This document shows, one piece after another, positions 7,088 through 15,966 of a stretch of DNA of 17,469 nt. Source of the DNA: Promethearchaeota archaeon (GTDB taxonomy: Archaea; Asgardarchaeota; Lokiarchaeia; Sigynarchaeales; SOKP01); the NCBI GenBank assembly GCA_016839425.1, contig JAEOUI010000020.1:1-17469 (forward strand). The letters run 5' to 3'. The translations under genes were made by a program, and so were the position numbers. The notes beneath the pieces are model-generated. The model saw only the letters and a list, made by a program, of their open reading frames with translations. It did not search any database and had not been told where the DNA came from. Position 1 is the stretch's first letter. The number at the start of each line of letters is the position of its first letter.

Positions 7088-7117
7088 ATTGATCATCAAT
7101 CATTAGGTTAATTGATG
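7088..7117 (+). promoter_or_regulatory. ATTGAT half-site cluster upstream of the HEAT-repeat gene
   Basis: ATTGATCATCAAT (7088-7100) is a 13-bp palindrome, and its right half (CATCAAT, 7094-7100) forms a second inverted repeat with ATTGATG (7111-7117). The cluster ends about 10 bp before the TATA box, a position suited to an activator or an upstream repressor. No known factor is recognised. Confidence 0.3.
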
Positions 7118-7127
7118 AGATCAGTAA

Positions 7128-7161
7128 CTTATATATGCTAGAATGATCGAATATGATCATT
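7128..7161 (+). promoter_or_regulatory. Promoter of the HEAT-repeat gene with palindromic operator at the predicted start site
   Basis: CTTATATATG (7128-7137) is a good TATA box. AATGATC-N6-GATCATT (7142-7161) is a perfect 7-bp inverted repeat covering the expected transcription start (about 7158-7162). The same ATGATC-N6-GATCAT core lies in the hdrA leader (3649-3666). Because the ATG at 7143 is inside this palindrome and upstream of the predicted transcription start, translation probably begins at 7182 instead. The rest of the gap 6923-7087 is AT-rich with nothing else recognised. Confidence 0.5.
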
Positions 7162-7181
7162 ATAGAATCTTTTTTTTTATC

Positions 7182-8768
7182 ATGCAAATAACTCCTAAAA
7201 TTGATCCTCAGAAGCTATATAGAAATCGTAACGAATTGGGAATACAATCTACAATTAATTTATTAAAAAACCTAATTGAAAACGATTCAAATTTAGAAAA
7301 GAGAAAAAATGCTGTTAAATATTTAGGTTTAATTAAAGATCAATCATGTTTTGAAACTTTTGAAAATCTATTAATTTCTGATAGAGAATTAAAAATAAAA
7401 TGCGAAGCCGCAAAAGCTTTAGGGAGGTTAAAAGTAATAAAAGGATTGAAACCTTTAAAATGGATGTTAAACAACGATTTTATTGATAATGAATTAAAGA
7501 AACACATTCTAAGAGCAATAGAAAAGATAAGATTTGATGATCCCGAGATAAAACTTTTTATTGAACACTTAAATTGTTCGAATAAATCCATCAAAACTTG
7601 TATAAAAAATCGTTTAATCAACTTAGGACCGAGTAAATTACTTAATATTCTATTAGAATCTCTTCAAACTGAAAATATATCCATTAAATACGGAAAGACT
7701 CTGTTGAAATTGATGGGGTATAAACTTTTCACGATGAAACTTTCAGAATTTACTGATTTTAACTTAAAATTTAATCGTCCCAAATTTGCAAAAAATTTGA
7801 TTGAAAATAAAGAATTTATCGTTGAATTATTAACATCGATCTTTACTGAAGATGACGAGCAACTATTAGATAGTACCATTTTAATTCTAAAACTTTTAGG
7901 TCCAGAAGTTGAAAATTTACTTATTAATTTTTTATATAATGAAGAAATAGTTATAAAAAAAAATGCTATATTGTTAATTGGTAAGCTCAAAATTAAAGAG
8001 ACGATTGATCTCTTAATCTTAAATTTAAGCAGCGATGATGAGGAGATTTCCATTGCAGCTATTCAAGCATTAGGGGAGATGGAAGAGTCTAGAGTTATCC
8101 CGAAACTATTAATAGTCCTGGATATTGAGACTAATCATATTAATGAATTTGATCAGGATCGAATGAGGTTTATTATTGATGCTGTGAATAACATCTATCA
8201 AGCATCATTAAATCCTAATTATCAATATCTTTTCTATGCTTTAAGGTTTGATAATCCATTATTAAAACAATGCGTGATTTCCATAATGGGAAAATTAAAA
8301 GAAAAGGTATTTGTAAAAATATTAAATGAATTGCTAAAAAAAGAAATAAATATTGAGACTCTCCAATCAATTATATGGGCATTAGGAAATATTGGAAGTG
8401 TCGAAGCATTAGATCAACTTCTAAATCTTTTTGAAAAAGAGGAATCTCCTTGGTTCTTGAAATTAACTATCTTCGATGCTATTAGAAAAATATTCAATGA
8501 AATTGTTTTAAATAAAAACGATATTCAAATAAGAGCAAATAATAATCATTATCTAAATTCTATTTGTGAAAGAATTTCTGAATATTTATATCAAGAAAAA
8601 GAAGAAAATTATAAAGTTAAATTGGCTATCATAAAATTTCTTGAGAATTTTGGAACTAGAACCTCAATAAGAGCTTTATTAAAACAACTAAGAGACTTTT
8701 ATGGAATTATTAGAATTTATGCTTCCCGAGCAATTAAAGCCATAGATAAGAGAACTCTAGAAAACTAA
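7182..8768 (+). CDS. HEAT-repeat (armadillo-type) protein, 528 residues
   Basis: The whole protein consists of alpha-helical hairpin repeats of about 30-35 residues. Clear copies include RKNAVKYLGLIKDQSCFETFENLL, IKCEAAKALGRLKVIKGLKPLKWML, IKKNAILLIGKLKIKETIDLLILNL, ISIAAIQALGEMEESRVIPKLLIVL, LKQCVISIMGKLKEKVFVKIL, and TLQSIIWALGNIGSVEALDQLLNLF. Such solenoids are scaffolds for protein-protein contacts; no catalytic motif is visible. A phycobilisome-lyase-like HEAT annotation is common for these but says nothing about function here. No signal peptide or membrane segment is evident, so it is probably cytoplasmic. ATG 7182 is preferred over ATG 7143 (13 codons longer) because the latter lies in the operator and ahead of the predicted transcription start. 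The gene is flanked by its own promoter and a downstream hairpin. Confidence 0.8.
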   Translation: MQITPKIDPQKLYRNRNELGIQSTINLLKNLIENDSNLEKRKNAVKYLGLIKDQSCFETFENLLISDRELKIKCEAAKALGRLKVIKGLKPLKWMLNNDFIDNELKKHILRAIEKIRFDDPEIKLFIEHLNCSNKSIKTCIKNRLINLGPSKLLNILLESLQTENISIKYGKTLLKLMGYKLFTMKLSEFTDFNLKFNRPKFAKNLIENKEFIVELLTSIFTEDDEQLLDSTILILKLLGPEVENLLINFLYNEEIVIKKNAILLIGKLKIKETIDLLILNLSSDDEEISIAAIQALGEMEESRVIPKLLIVLDIETNHINEFDQDRMRFIIDAVNNIYQASLNPNYQYLFYALRFDNPLLKQCVISIMGKLKEKVFVKILNELLKKEINIETLQSIIWALGNIGSVEALDQLLNLFEKEESPWFLKLTIFDAIRKIFNEIVLNKNDIQIRANNNHYLNSICERISEYLYQEKEENYKVKLAIIKFLENFGTRTSIRALLKQLRDFYGIIRIYASRAIKAIDKRTLEN

Positions 8769-8789
8769 TCTTTAGATTAATTCATTATA

Positions 8790-8813
8790 AATCTTTTTGA
8801 AAGATTCTTTTTT
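8790..8813 (+). terminator. Hairpin plus T-tract after the HEAT-repeat gene
   Basis: AATCTTT (8790-8796) and AAAGATT (8800-8806) form a 7-bp stem with a 3-nt loop, followed by CTTTTTTAA. A smaller TAATCT/AGATTA repeat lies at the stop codon. Archaeal termination relies mainly on the T-tract. A TATAAAT overlaps the left arm (8786-8792) and may serve as the transporter promoter. Confidence 0.4.
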
Positions 8814-8833
8814 AATGAAATTTTTATAGATAT

Positions 8834-10240
8834 ATGGAAGAAAAAGAACATGTTAGAGAATTACATGGAAAAAAAAAGTATGGATATGTAATTGGAAATT
8901 TTGGCGTGTTTCTCAATTCGATTTTTATTAATGTATTCATTACAAATTATTATATTTATACTGTAAATGCCGATTCTCTTTTTATATTGATGGCATTTTC
9001 TTCTCAACAAATTATTGCCGCAATTTTTGCAATTATATTTGGAATTCTCGCTGATAATAAAAAACCAGGAAGATTTGGAAAGCGTCGACCTTTTTTATTA
9101 TATGGACTCCCGATTTGGGCTATTAGCGGTGTTTTAATCTGGATCCCTCCTGCGCTCTGTCCTCCAGATGGATCGATGAGTAATAATGTTGGAATATATT
9201 TTTGGATTATCGGCGTCATTAATTTTGTTTTAAGTCAATCCATTCTCAGCCCACACGCGTCCATGTTGCCTGAACAATCCCAAACCTTAAAAAATCGAGA
9301 GGATGTTAATTCCATAACAACCTTATTGACGATAATTGGATCAGTAATAGGAATGATTTTACCGTTAGTCGTTAAAAGCATTCTGGCTGAGCCTAATAAT
9401 GTAGCCTGGTGGACGCCTTCAGGACAGACCTTGCTTTTGACGATGCCGATCATTAGTTTAATAGTCGTGTTATTTGGAGTTTTTTGCATTTTAATAACTT
9501 TCTTTTCGGTAGATGAATCTTTTCATAAAAAAATACATTACGAACAATTCAAGAAAAGAAGTGTTAAAGAAACATTCAAGCATATGCTAATTCCTGCGAG
9601 AGATAAAGAATTCAGAAAAGTATTTTCCGTAAGCATGCTTACTAGTATCGCGGGGTCCATAATGGGATTTGTCATCATTCCTTTTCTGGATTTTGTAATG
9701 CTTTTCCAGGGTAATAATTATTATATATATATCTTCACATCAATTTTAAATAAAATTGCTTGGTATTATTTATGGGTCGCCATTATAAAGCGAAAAAACT
9801 TGAAGTTTTCATATAAATGGTGTATTCTAATAAGTATCGTTATGTCCTCCTGTATAATGATATTTTTATTGAATGATTTATCGTTTACAGTTAAAGTTAC
9901 TTTGTTTATAATTATTATTGGGACTTTATTGGGCTCGATATACGCTTTTAGGTTGTTTACAACACCCTTGACGGCTTTATTAGTAACTGAAGCTGCTAAA
10001 AAGGAACATCTTTCAAATATTGACGAGTCCGTAGCAAAACTTTCTGGAAGCTATTTTGGGTTCGTTAATTTTACTTTTTCTATTGGTTCTGCTATTGCAT
10101 ATATGATTCTTGCGTTTATATTTACAGGTACTAATAAATCAAATATTTTGATTATAATTATAACATTCACTTCAATGACCCTTTTCTTTATTTTAGGCTT
10201 TCTAATCCTTAGAACAATGAAGATCAGAGAAGACGATTGA
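8834..10240 (+). CDS. GPH/MFS-type membrane transporter, 12 predicted membrane segments
   Basis: The 468-residue protein is strongly hydrophobic, with about 12 membrane helices. Between helices 2 and 3 is the loop LADNKKPGRFGKRRPFLLYG (D74, G79-R80, G82, R84-R85-P86), the hallmark of the glycoside-pentoside-hexuronide:cation symporter family (MFS_2-like). Later loops include SPHASMLPEQSQTLKNREDVNSI and a central cytoplasmic stretch of about residues 225-255 (FHKKIHYEQFKKRSVKETFKHM). Members usually move sugars or related solutes with H+ or Na+; some archaeal and eukaryotic relatives carry other substrates, so the substrate is unknown. The start is ATG 8834 with no strong Shine-Dalgarno. The gene ends in an ordinary TGA, followed shortly by in-frame TAA, which shows that TGA also serves as a stop in this genome. 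It stands alone between terminator-like signals. Confidence 0.82.
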   Translation: MEEKEHVRELHGKKKYGYVIGNFGVFLNSIFINVFITNYYIYTVNADSLFILMAFSSQQIIAAIFAIIFGILADNKKPGRFGKRRPFLLYGLPIWAISGVLIWIPPALCPPDGSMSNNVGIYFWIIGVINFVLSQSILSPHASMLPEQSQTLKNREDVNSITTLLTIIGSVIGMILPLVVKSILAEPNNVAWWTPSGQTLLLTMPIISLIVVLFGVFCILITFFSVDESFHKKIHYEQFKKRSVKETFKHMLIPARDKEFRKVFSVSMLTSIAGSIMGFVIIPFLDFVMLFQGNNYYIYIFTSILNKIAWYYLWVAIIKRKNLKFSYKWCILISIVMSSCIMIFLLNDLSFTVKVTLFIIIIGTLLGSIYAFRLFTTPLTALLVTEAAKKEHLSNIDESVAKLSGSYFGFVNFTFSIGSAIAYMILAFIFTGTNKSNILIIIITFTSMTLFFILGFLILRTMKIREDD

Positions 10241-10331
10241 TTATAATTATTACTTTATCCATTCTTTTTAGTAAGTTTTCATAATTTTTTGTAAAGCAAA
10301 ATGTTTTTAACAAATTTCTTTCATTAATTAT

Positions 10332-10338
10332 GGAGAGG
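10332..10338 (+). promoter_or_regulatory. Shine-Dalgarno deciding the GTG start of cheB
   Basis: GGAGAGG lies 10 nt before GTG 10349-10351. An ATG at 10330-10332 that overlaps it is in another frame. No clear TATA was identified in the 108-nt gap after the transporter gene. Confidence 0.6.
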
Positions 10339-10348
10339 ACTCAATATC

Positions 10349-11473
10349 GTGACAGTAAAAGTATTATTAGCGGAAGATTCCGCCTTTCAACGAAAAATTA
10401 TTTCTGAAATGCTTCAATCTCACGATGAAATAGAGATTATAGCTATTGCCCGAAATGGTAAAGACGCCATAAAGAAAGTAGGTGAATATAATCCGGATGT
10501 ATTGGTATTGGATTTAGTTATGCCTGAAATGGACGGATTAGAGGCTTTTGAATTTTTATCAGAGCATTATCCCGTTCCAACGATAATATTTTCTTCTCTT
10601 GATCCAAATTCGTTAGATTTCACTGTTCAAGCCCTTCTCTTAGGAGCAGTCGATTATCTCCAAAAACCAAAAGGAAATTGGGAAAACGAATTACCAAAAT
10701 ATAAGGAACAACTTGTAGAAAAAATTCTAGTTGCCTCAAAAATTAACAAGAATTATCAAATGCGTCGAACAGCGTTCATTGATTTTATAAAAGAATATGA
10801 CGCAATACAAGATAAACAAGAATTGATTCCCGAATCAAAAATTGAAAAACCTATCATTCCAAAAGGCTATGAAATCCAAGAAATAAAGGGCTATGCGATT
10901 AAAGACAAAGTCATTGTGATGGGTGCGAGTGTTGGAGGACCTAAAACCTTAAAGACCGTACTTAGTTCAGTACCGAAAGATTTTCCTTTACCTATATTAA
11001 TCGTACAACATATGAACAAGGATTTCATGGCACAATTCTCAGATTCATTAGATAAAATTTGTTCTTTAACCGTTAAAATTCCAGAAAACGGTGAGGTCAT
11101 TAAGGGAAATACGGTGTATTTAGCTCCTGGAGGAATGCACATGGAAGTTATCTTAACGGGGAAAAAACCAGCATTAAAGACATTTGTTGGTGCTCCCGTA
11201 AATTTCTGTATTCCCGCTGTTGATGTGTTATTTAAATCAGCGGCAAGAATATACGGTCAAAATACATTAGGTGTTTTATTAACTGGAATGGGTGCTGATG
11301 GCGTGGAAGGATTATTAAAGATAAGGAAGTTTGGTGGTAAAACGATTGCAGAGGCAAAAGAAACTTGTATTCTTTATGGTATGCCCAAGATTGCCGCTGA
11401 TCGTGGAGCTGCAGATTCTATCATTCCAAATTATCAAGTCGTTGATTATATGAGAAGATTTTCAACAAAATAA
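10349..11473 (+). CDS. cheB: CheB: response-regulator protein-glutamate methylesterase/deamidase
   Basis: The 374 residues contain both expected halves. The receiver domain (1 to about 122) has the acidic pair E9/D10, phospho-acceptor D55 (VLVLDLVMPEMDG) and K106 (DYLQKPKG). A linker of about 55 residues follows. The C-terminal methylesterase domain begins near KDKVIVMGASVGGPKTL and keeps the full triad: S194, H221 (IVQHMNKDFMAQF) and D317 (LTGMGADGVEG). It also has the AEAKETCILYGMPKIAADRGAAD closing motif. CheB removes methyl groups from chemoreceptor glutamates and deamidates glutamines after phosphorylation by CheA, resetting adaptation in the cytoplasm beneath receptor arrays. All key residues are present, so it should be active. 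No cheA, cheR, cheW or receptor gene lies nearby, so it is a stand-alone copy here. Translation starts at GTG with a good Shine-Dalgarno. Confidence 0.93.
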   Translation: MTVKVLLAEDSAFQRKIISEMLQSHDEIEIIAIARNGKDAIKKVGEYNPDVLVLDLVMPEMDGLEAFEFLSEHYPVPTIIFSSLDPNSLDFTVQALLLGAVDYLQKPKGNWENELPKYKEQLVEKILVASKINKNYQMRRTAFIDFIKEYDAIQDKQELIPESKIEKPIIPKGYEIQEIKGYAIKDKVIVMGASVGGPKTLKTVLSSVPKDFPLPILIVQHMNKDFMAQFSDSLDKICSLTVKIPENGEVIKGNTVYLAPGGMHMEVILTGKKPALKTFVGAPVNFCIPAVDVLFKSAARIYGQNTLGVLLTGMGADGVEGLLKIRKFGGKTIAEAKETCILYGMPKIAADRGAADSIIPNYQVVDYMRRFSTK

Positions 11474-11489
11474 TCGACTTTTGATAATA

Positions 11490-11500
11490 TTTTTTTCTTT
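11490..11500 (+). terminator. T-tract after cheB
   Basis: TTTTTTTCTTT follows the cheB stop by about 16 nt, typical of archaeal intrinsic termination. No hairpin precedes it. Confidence 0.35.
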
Positions 11501-11529
11501 AAAATTTGCCTTATTCAAATTTAATTTTA

Positions 11530-11587
11530 GTAGAAAATTATTTTTTTTGTAAAAAATTCCACTTTTCTACCAATTGCTTTTAAATTA
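11530..11587 (+). promoter_or_regulatory. Inverted repeat and TATA box before the surface-protein gene
   Basis: GTAGAAAA (11530-11537) and TTTTCTAC (11563-11570) form a perfect 8-bp inverted repeat. The space between them contains a further T-run/A-run that could pair. Directly after it is TTTTAAATTA (11578-11587), a TATA-like box that predicts a start near 11608 and a leader of about 54 nt. The repeat may be a regulatory site, or a bidirectional terminator for cheB. Confidence 0.35.
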
Positions 11588-11661
11588 AACCAAAAAAGAA
11601 AAATAACTTAGAAAAATTCTTTTTTGGATTTTTTAAATCTAAAAATGAAGGTAAAAATCTT

Positions 11662-14600
11662 ATGAAAAATATATTTAATCTAAAAGCTTGGAAACGAAAG
11701 AATTTATTTAGATATTTGATATTATCTTCAATTTTTTTAAGTAATATCTTAATGAGTAACAATTTTTCTTTTAATCAATACTCTCTAATTTATGATGAAC
11801 AAGACGATTCGATTTTGAGAGAATCAATTGCATACACGATCACGGATTGGGTGTGGGCAAAAAATAATTACGATTGGATTACTGGGAATGGTACGATAAA
11901 CAATCCCTATCTTATTGAAAATCAGAGCTTTGATTCAGAAGGTTTATCATTTTGTCTTAGAATCGCATATGTAAATGATTATGTGGTAATTAGGAATTGT
12001 TCTTTCGTGAATTCAGGAGGAGAATCATCATATTCAAATGGCGCTTTGACATTATTAAGCAGTGCAAATGTTTTGATCGAAAATAATCGATTTTATGGAG
12101 ATGGACTTTATCGAGGTATCGAAGTCGGTGGGACTAGTTATAACAATACCATCCTAAATAACACTATAACTGATTTTGTATATGGTATTTATTTAAGGGA
12201 CGGGGCCTCGAATAACGATATTTTGAATAATTGCGTTTTAAATAATGTTTATGGAATCGAGCTATATCGTAATTCTAATAATAATATCATTTCGGGAAAT
12301 AACGCGAGTTACAATGCGATTGGAATTTACTTATATCAATATTGTATTGAAAATCAGATAAATGATAATTATATTTCAAAAAACACAAATTATGGAATAT
12401 ATTTTTTTTACCATTGCCTAAACAACTCCATTGTGAACAATACAATATGTTTTCAAGATGTTTCAGAGAATTACGATTTAAACAGAGGGATTTACTTTTA
12501 TAATGATTGTAGTAACAACACGATTAGTGAAAACAACATCAGTTATAACAAGAATCAAGGAATTTACTTTTACTCAATTTGTAAGGACAACAGGATCTTT
12601 AATAACGATATTCACCATAATTCGGAAGGAGCTGGCGTAACGATAGGAACTGATTGTAATAATCAAATTTACGATAATAAAATATATGAAAATTACTTTG
12701 GTATTTCTGTTGGTAGTTTTACAAACATTTCAGGAAATCTGCTTGAAAATAATATTAATTCAGGTATAACTATAAGTGGTAATAATGCAACTGTTATTAA
12801 TAACACGATTATTGGAGGAAGAATGGGATTATTTCTATCTTCTTCGTTCAATACCACTCTAAAGGAAAATAAGATAATCAATTCGACTTTTCAATTTTAT
12901 TCGGTCGGACTCGAGAACTTTCGTACTTGGAACATTGACACTTCGAACAAAATCAATAATAAGTCGATATATTACCATGTAAACGAAATGGGATTAAGTT
13001 CAAGTAACTTTACCGAACCAGGACAACTATTAATGATTAATTGTTCAAACTCCATTATTTCCAATTTAAGTATATCGAATGCGTATTGTGGATTTTACAT
13101 TTATTCGTGTCAAGATTTAGAAATTTCGAATATCACGGCTTCAGGGAACACGATAGGTTTAGGTCTCTATTATTCTCGAGATATTATAATCTCAAATAAT
13201 AATTTCAGCACAAACTTAGAATATGGATTAATCTCGAGTAATTGTGAAACTTTGACAGTTTTTAATAATAGTTTATTTAAAAACGGCATTGGCTTGAGTG
13301 GTTCGTTAGAATTGCTAAGGACGATTAATCTTAATACTTCAAATAAGGTCAACGATAAACCAATCTATTTCTATATGGACGCTAAAGGCTTGGATAATTC
13401 AAATTTCACCAACGCAGGACAAATACTTCTGTTTAATTGCTCTGAAGCCATTATTTCTGATATGGATATATCTAGCGGTTCCGTTGGAATATATATATAT
13501 TCATGTTTCAATAATACGATTAAAAATTTCATTACAAGCAATAACACTAAAAACGGAATGACGCTATATAATTCAAATCAAATCGTAATGGACAATATAA
13601 CCGCCGATCATAACATGAATTATGGGATTTTTTTAAGAAGTGCCAATACCACCACGATAAAAAATAGTAGATTTCGTCATAACACTTATAATGGGCTTCA
13701 ATTTTACGAATGCTACGATAACGACATTCTCTATAATAATATTTCTTTCAGTTCTATTGGAATCACGATGTATTATAGTGCTCGTCTTGAACTTATTAAT
13801 AACAATTTGAGTTATAACGAAAATTCGGGATTATACATAAGTTACAATTGTTACGATAATAACATTACTGATAATCTAATTAACCATAATATTGATGGTA
13901 TTAGAACGATAGTGACCTCTAAGAATACTTTTAAAAATAACGATATTAGTTCCAATCTTAATTATGGCTTATTCATTGACAGCAGTAGCAATGTAATAAT
14001 TAATAATAATATCAGCTATAATAACAATGGGATATATATAAACGATTTCGAAAGAAATGCTCATATTATAAATAATACTATTAGCGAAAATTCTGAAAAT
14101 GGTATAATTCTCGGAAGAGGCACCTCACTCGTTGAAATTATCAATAATTCCATCTCTAACAATCAAAAGAACGGCATCTTACTAAATAGAATTAGCAAGG
14201 ATAATAGAATCGAGAATAATAGCGTTTATCTTAATGATCAAGGTATGATGCTAATTTCGAGCAATAATAATAACATAAGTCGTAATAAAATATTCAATAA
14301 TTCGAAATCAGGGCTTTATTTAAACGGAAGTTGTTCTGAAAATAAAATTTATTACAATAATGCAAGTTATAATTTTGAAAATGGGATTTTCTTGGATAAC
14401 TATTGTAATAAAAATAACTTGACAAATAATAATATATCTCAAAATTTAATGTCCGGAATGTCCTTATACGATCACTGCAATGATAACTTGCTCCAGAATA
14501 ATAGCATCAAGTTTAATGAAAAACATGGTATTTACTTGGAATTTAATTGTACGAGTAACTCCCTTCTGAAAAATACTATAGAGAATAATCAGTTAAATGG

Positions 14601-15939
14601 AATAAATTTTTGTGATAACTGTAGTAATAACAATATTACAGGTAATTATATCAAAAATAATCTTGAATCCGGTCTCTATTTTGAATCAAATAGCAAATAC
14701 GAAAGGATTACCCAAAATGCGATTGTAGGAAACAAACATGGAATTTACTTGCTAAACTCGAATTCATTGAACATTTTTATATTAAATTTAATTGCAAACA
14801 ATTCGAATACAGGCGCATATGTTGAAAATAACTTCAATATCGATAATGAATTCTATAAAAACAATTTCATTAATAATACTGAAAACGCAAGGGATGAGAT
14901 GAGTTCTGGAAGCAACGCTTGGGATTCAGGAACTAAAGGAAACTTTTGGGACGATTATTGTGGTTCGGATATAAATGGTGACGGAATCGGAGAAGATCAA
15001 TATCCTCTTTTTGGTGCAATCAATAATTTCGATCGATATCCATTAGTAAATAGGTCGCATCACATATGTATTGGAGCAAATTGTACGAGTATTATTTTAG
15101 GAGAAATTATTAAATTCTATTTCTCTTATATGATTCCAGATTTACCCTCTTCTGTTGAATGGGATGTTGGTGATGAGACAATTTATTCCACATTCAATGC
15201 TACTCACGAATACTTGCTTGTTGGAACATATTCCTTAGAATTGCGATTAAATTTTTCAAATGGAACCAAAGATATGATTCAAGAGATAGATTTTATTTCG
15301 GTATCAACCGATTTGAAACCCAATGTAGACTTCATTGCGAGTACAAATGAAATTATTGCTGGTCAGCAAGTTCAATTCAATTTTACGGGGAACGAAGGAA
15401 ATACACCAAGTTTATATTATTGGGATTTTGGAGACGGGAAAAATAGCACCGAACACGAGCCAATTCATGAGTTTTTAACCCCAGGAACATATTCAGTCAG
15501 CTTGAACTTAACCGATTATAATGGAGATAAAAACTTTACCAGAAAAGTCGATTTTATTACTGTTTTAGAAGATTTATATCCCATATCAAGCTTTGAAGCT
15601 AATGCTACAACTATTGTTGTAGGTAATTCTATTTATTTTAACTTTAACGGTTCAGTTGGGAACGGTATTTTAGAATTTAATTGGGAATTTGGAGATGGAA
15701 CGAGTTCACGAGAGAATAATACAATTCATCAATTTACTTCAAGTGGGGAATATCTAGTTAAATTAACTATCGTTGATATAGATGGAGACGAGTCATCTTA
15801 TCAAATTATTATTACCGTTTTAGGACCGAATGATTCTATTAGTTCTTGGCCAATTGAAATTTTTAGCTTTATCGGGATAATGACTTTAATTGCCTGCGGA
15901 TTTACAATCTTGAGTAAACAAAAAATATTAAGAAAATAA
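11662..15939 (+). CDS. Giant exported right-handed beta-helix (NosD-like) protein with three PKD domains and C-terminal membrane anchor
   Basis: The 1425-residue protein begins with a signal-peptide-like segment (basic start, hydrophobic about 16-32). Most of it, about 70-1110, is a long run of Asn-rich parallel beta-helix repeats of about 23 residues, built on cores such as NNIISGNNASYNAIGIYLY and NNTISENNISYNKNQGIYFY. This is typical of NosD/pectate-lyase-like PbH1 solenoids. The solenoid closes with GNFWDDYCGSDINGDGIGEDQYP near 1092, as NosD-type proteins do. Three PKD-like domains follow, with cores WDVGDE (about 1170), WDFGDG (about 1254) and WEFGDG (about 1341), about 85 residues apart. 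A final hydrophobic helix (about 1395-1418) and KQKILRK tail anchor it in the membrane. Many N-x-S/T sites suggest glycosylation. It probably acts as an envelope, adhesion or polysaccharide-binding protein; no catalytic site is evident. The start is ATG 11662 with AAGGT upstream; the earlier ATG 11644 hits a stop. Confidence 0.85.
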   Translation: MKNIFNLKAWKRKNLFRYLILSSIFLSNILMSNNFSFNQYSLIYDEQDDSILRESIAYTITDWVWAKNNYDWITGNGTINNPYLIENQSFDSEGLSFCLRIAYVNDYVVIRNCSFVNSGGESSYSNGALTLLSSANVLIENNRFYGDGLYRGIEVGGTSYNNTILNNTITDFVYGIYLRDGASNNDILNNCVLNNVYGIELYRNSNNNIISGNNASYNAIGIYLYQYCIENQINDNYISKNTNYGIYFFYHCLNNSIVNNTICFQDVSENYDLNRGIYFYNDCSNNTISENNISYNKNQGIYFYSICKDNRIFNNDIHHNSEGAGVTIGTDCNNQIYDNKIYENYFGISVGSFTNISGNLLENNINSGITISGNNATVINNTIIGGRMGLFLSSSFNTTLKENKIINSTFQFYSVGLENFRTWNIDTSNKINNKSIYYHVNEMGLSSSNFTEPGQLLMINCSNSIISNLSISNAYCGFYIYSCQDLEISNITASGNTIGLGLYYSRDIIISNNNFSTNLEYGLISSNCETLTVFNNSLFKNGIGLSGSLELLRTINLNTSNKVNDKPIYFYMDAKGLDNSNFTNAGQILLFNCSEAIISDMDISSGSVGIYIYSCFNNTIKNFITSNNTKNGMTLYNSNQIVMDNITADHNMNYGIFLRSANTTTIKNSRFRHNTYNGLQFYECYDNDILYNNISFSSIGITMYYSARLELINNNLSYNENSGLYISYNCYDNNITDNLINHNIDGIRTIVTSKNTFKNNDISSNLNYGLFIDSSSNVIINNNISYNNNGIYINDFERNAHIINNTISENSENGIILGRGTSLVEIINNSISNNQKNGILLNRISKDNRIENNSVYLNDQGMMLISSNNNNISRNKIFNNSKSGLYLNGSCSENKIYYNNASYNFENGIFLDNYCNKNNLTNNNISQNLMSGMSLYDHCNDNLLQNNSIKFNEKHGIYLEFNCTSNSLLKNTIENNQLNGINFCDNCSNNNITGNYIKNNLESGLYFESNSKYERITQNAIVGNKHGIYLLNSNSLNIFILNLIANNSNTGAYVENNFNIDNEFYKNNFINNTENARDEMSSGSNAWDSGTKGNFWDDYCGSDINGDGIGEDQYPLFGAINNFDRYPLVNRSHHICIGANCTSIILGEIIKFYFSYMIPDLPSSVEWDVGDETIYSTFNATHEYLLVGTYSLELRLNFSNGTKDMIQEIDFISVSTDLKPNVDFIASTNEIIAGQQVQFNFTGNEGNTPSLYYWDFGDGKNSTEHEPIHEFLTPGTYSVSLNLTDYNGDKNFTRKVDFITVLEDLYPISSFEANATTIVVGNSIYFNFNGSVGNGILEFNWEFGDGTSSRENNTIHQFTSSGEYLVKLTIVDIDGDESSYQIIITVLGPNDSISSWPIEIFSFIGIMTLIACGFTILSKQKILRK
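12919..13536 (+). repeat. Internal duplication of a non-solenoid module in the beta-helix gene
   Basis: Residues about 420-493 (FRTWNIDTSNKINNKSIYY ... ISNAYCGFYIYSC) are repeated with clear similarity at about 552-625 (LRTINLNTSNKVNDKPIYF ... ISSGSVGIYIYSC), an offset of 132 residues (396 nt). The shared core is NTSNK-x4-KPIY, followed by a GL-x2-SNFT-x2-GQ motif and a C-N/S-S/E-x-IIS strand. The nucleotide copies have diverged, so the duplication is old. Confidence 0.7.
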
Positions 15940-15942
15940 TTT

Positions 15943-15966
15943 ATTTTTTCTCTTTCTTCTTTTTTA
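15943..15966 (+). terminator. T-rich terminator after the surface-protein gene
   Basis: A pyrimidine/T-rich run (ATTTTTTCTCTTTCTTCTTTTTT) follows the TAA directly, as expected for archaeal U-tract termination. The remaining intergenic DNA to 16100 is AT-rich, with one small hairpin: AGACAA (16043-16048) with TTGTCT (16054-16059). Confidence 0.45.

Noticed and set aside
7143..7181. Upstream ATG as the start of the HEAT-repeat protein
   Set aside because: It is only about 6 nt after the TATA box and lies inside the palindromic operator, ahead of the expected transcription start.
11662..15939. Asn-rich repeats as a CRISPR array or DNA tandem repeat
   Set aside because: The repetition is at the protein level in a single open frame with degenerate DNA; there are no identical direct repeats with unique spacers.
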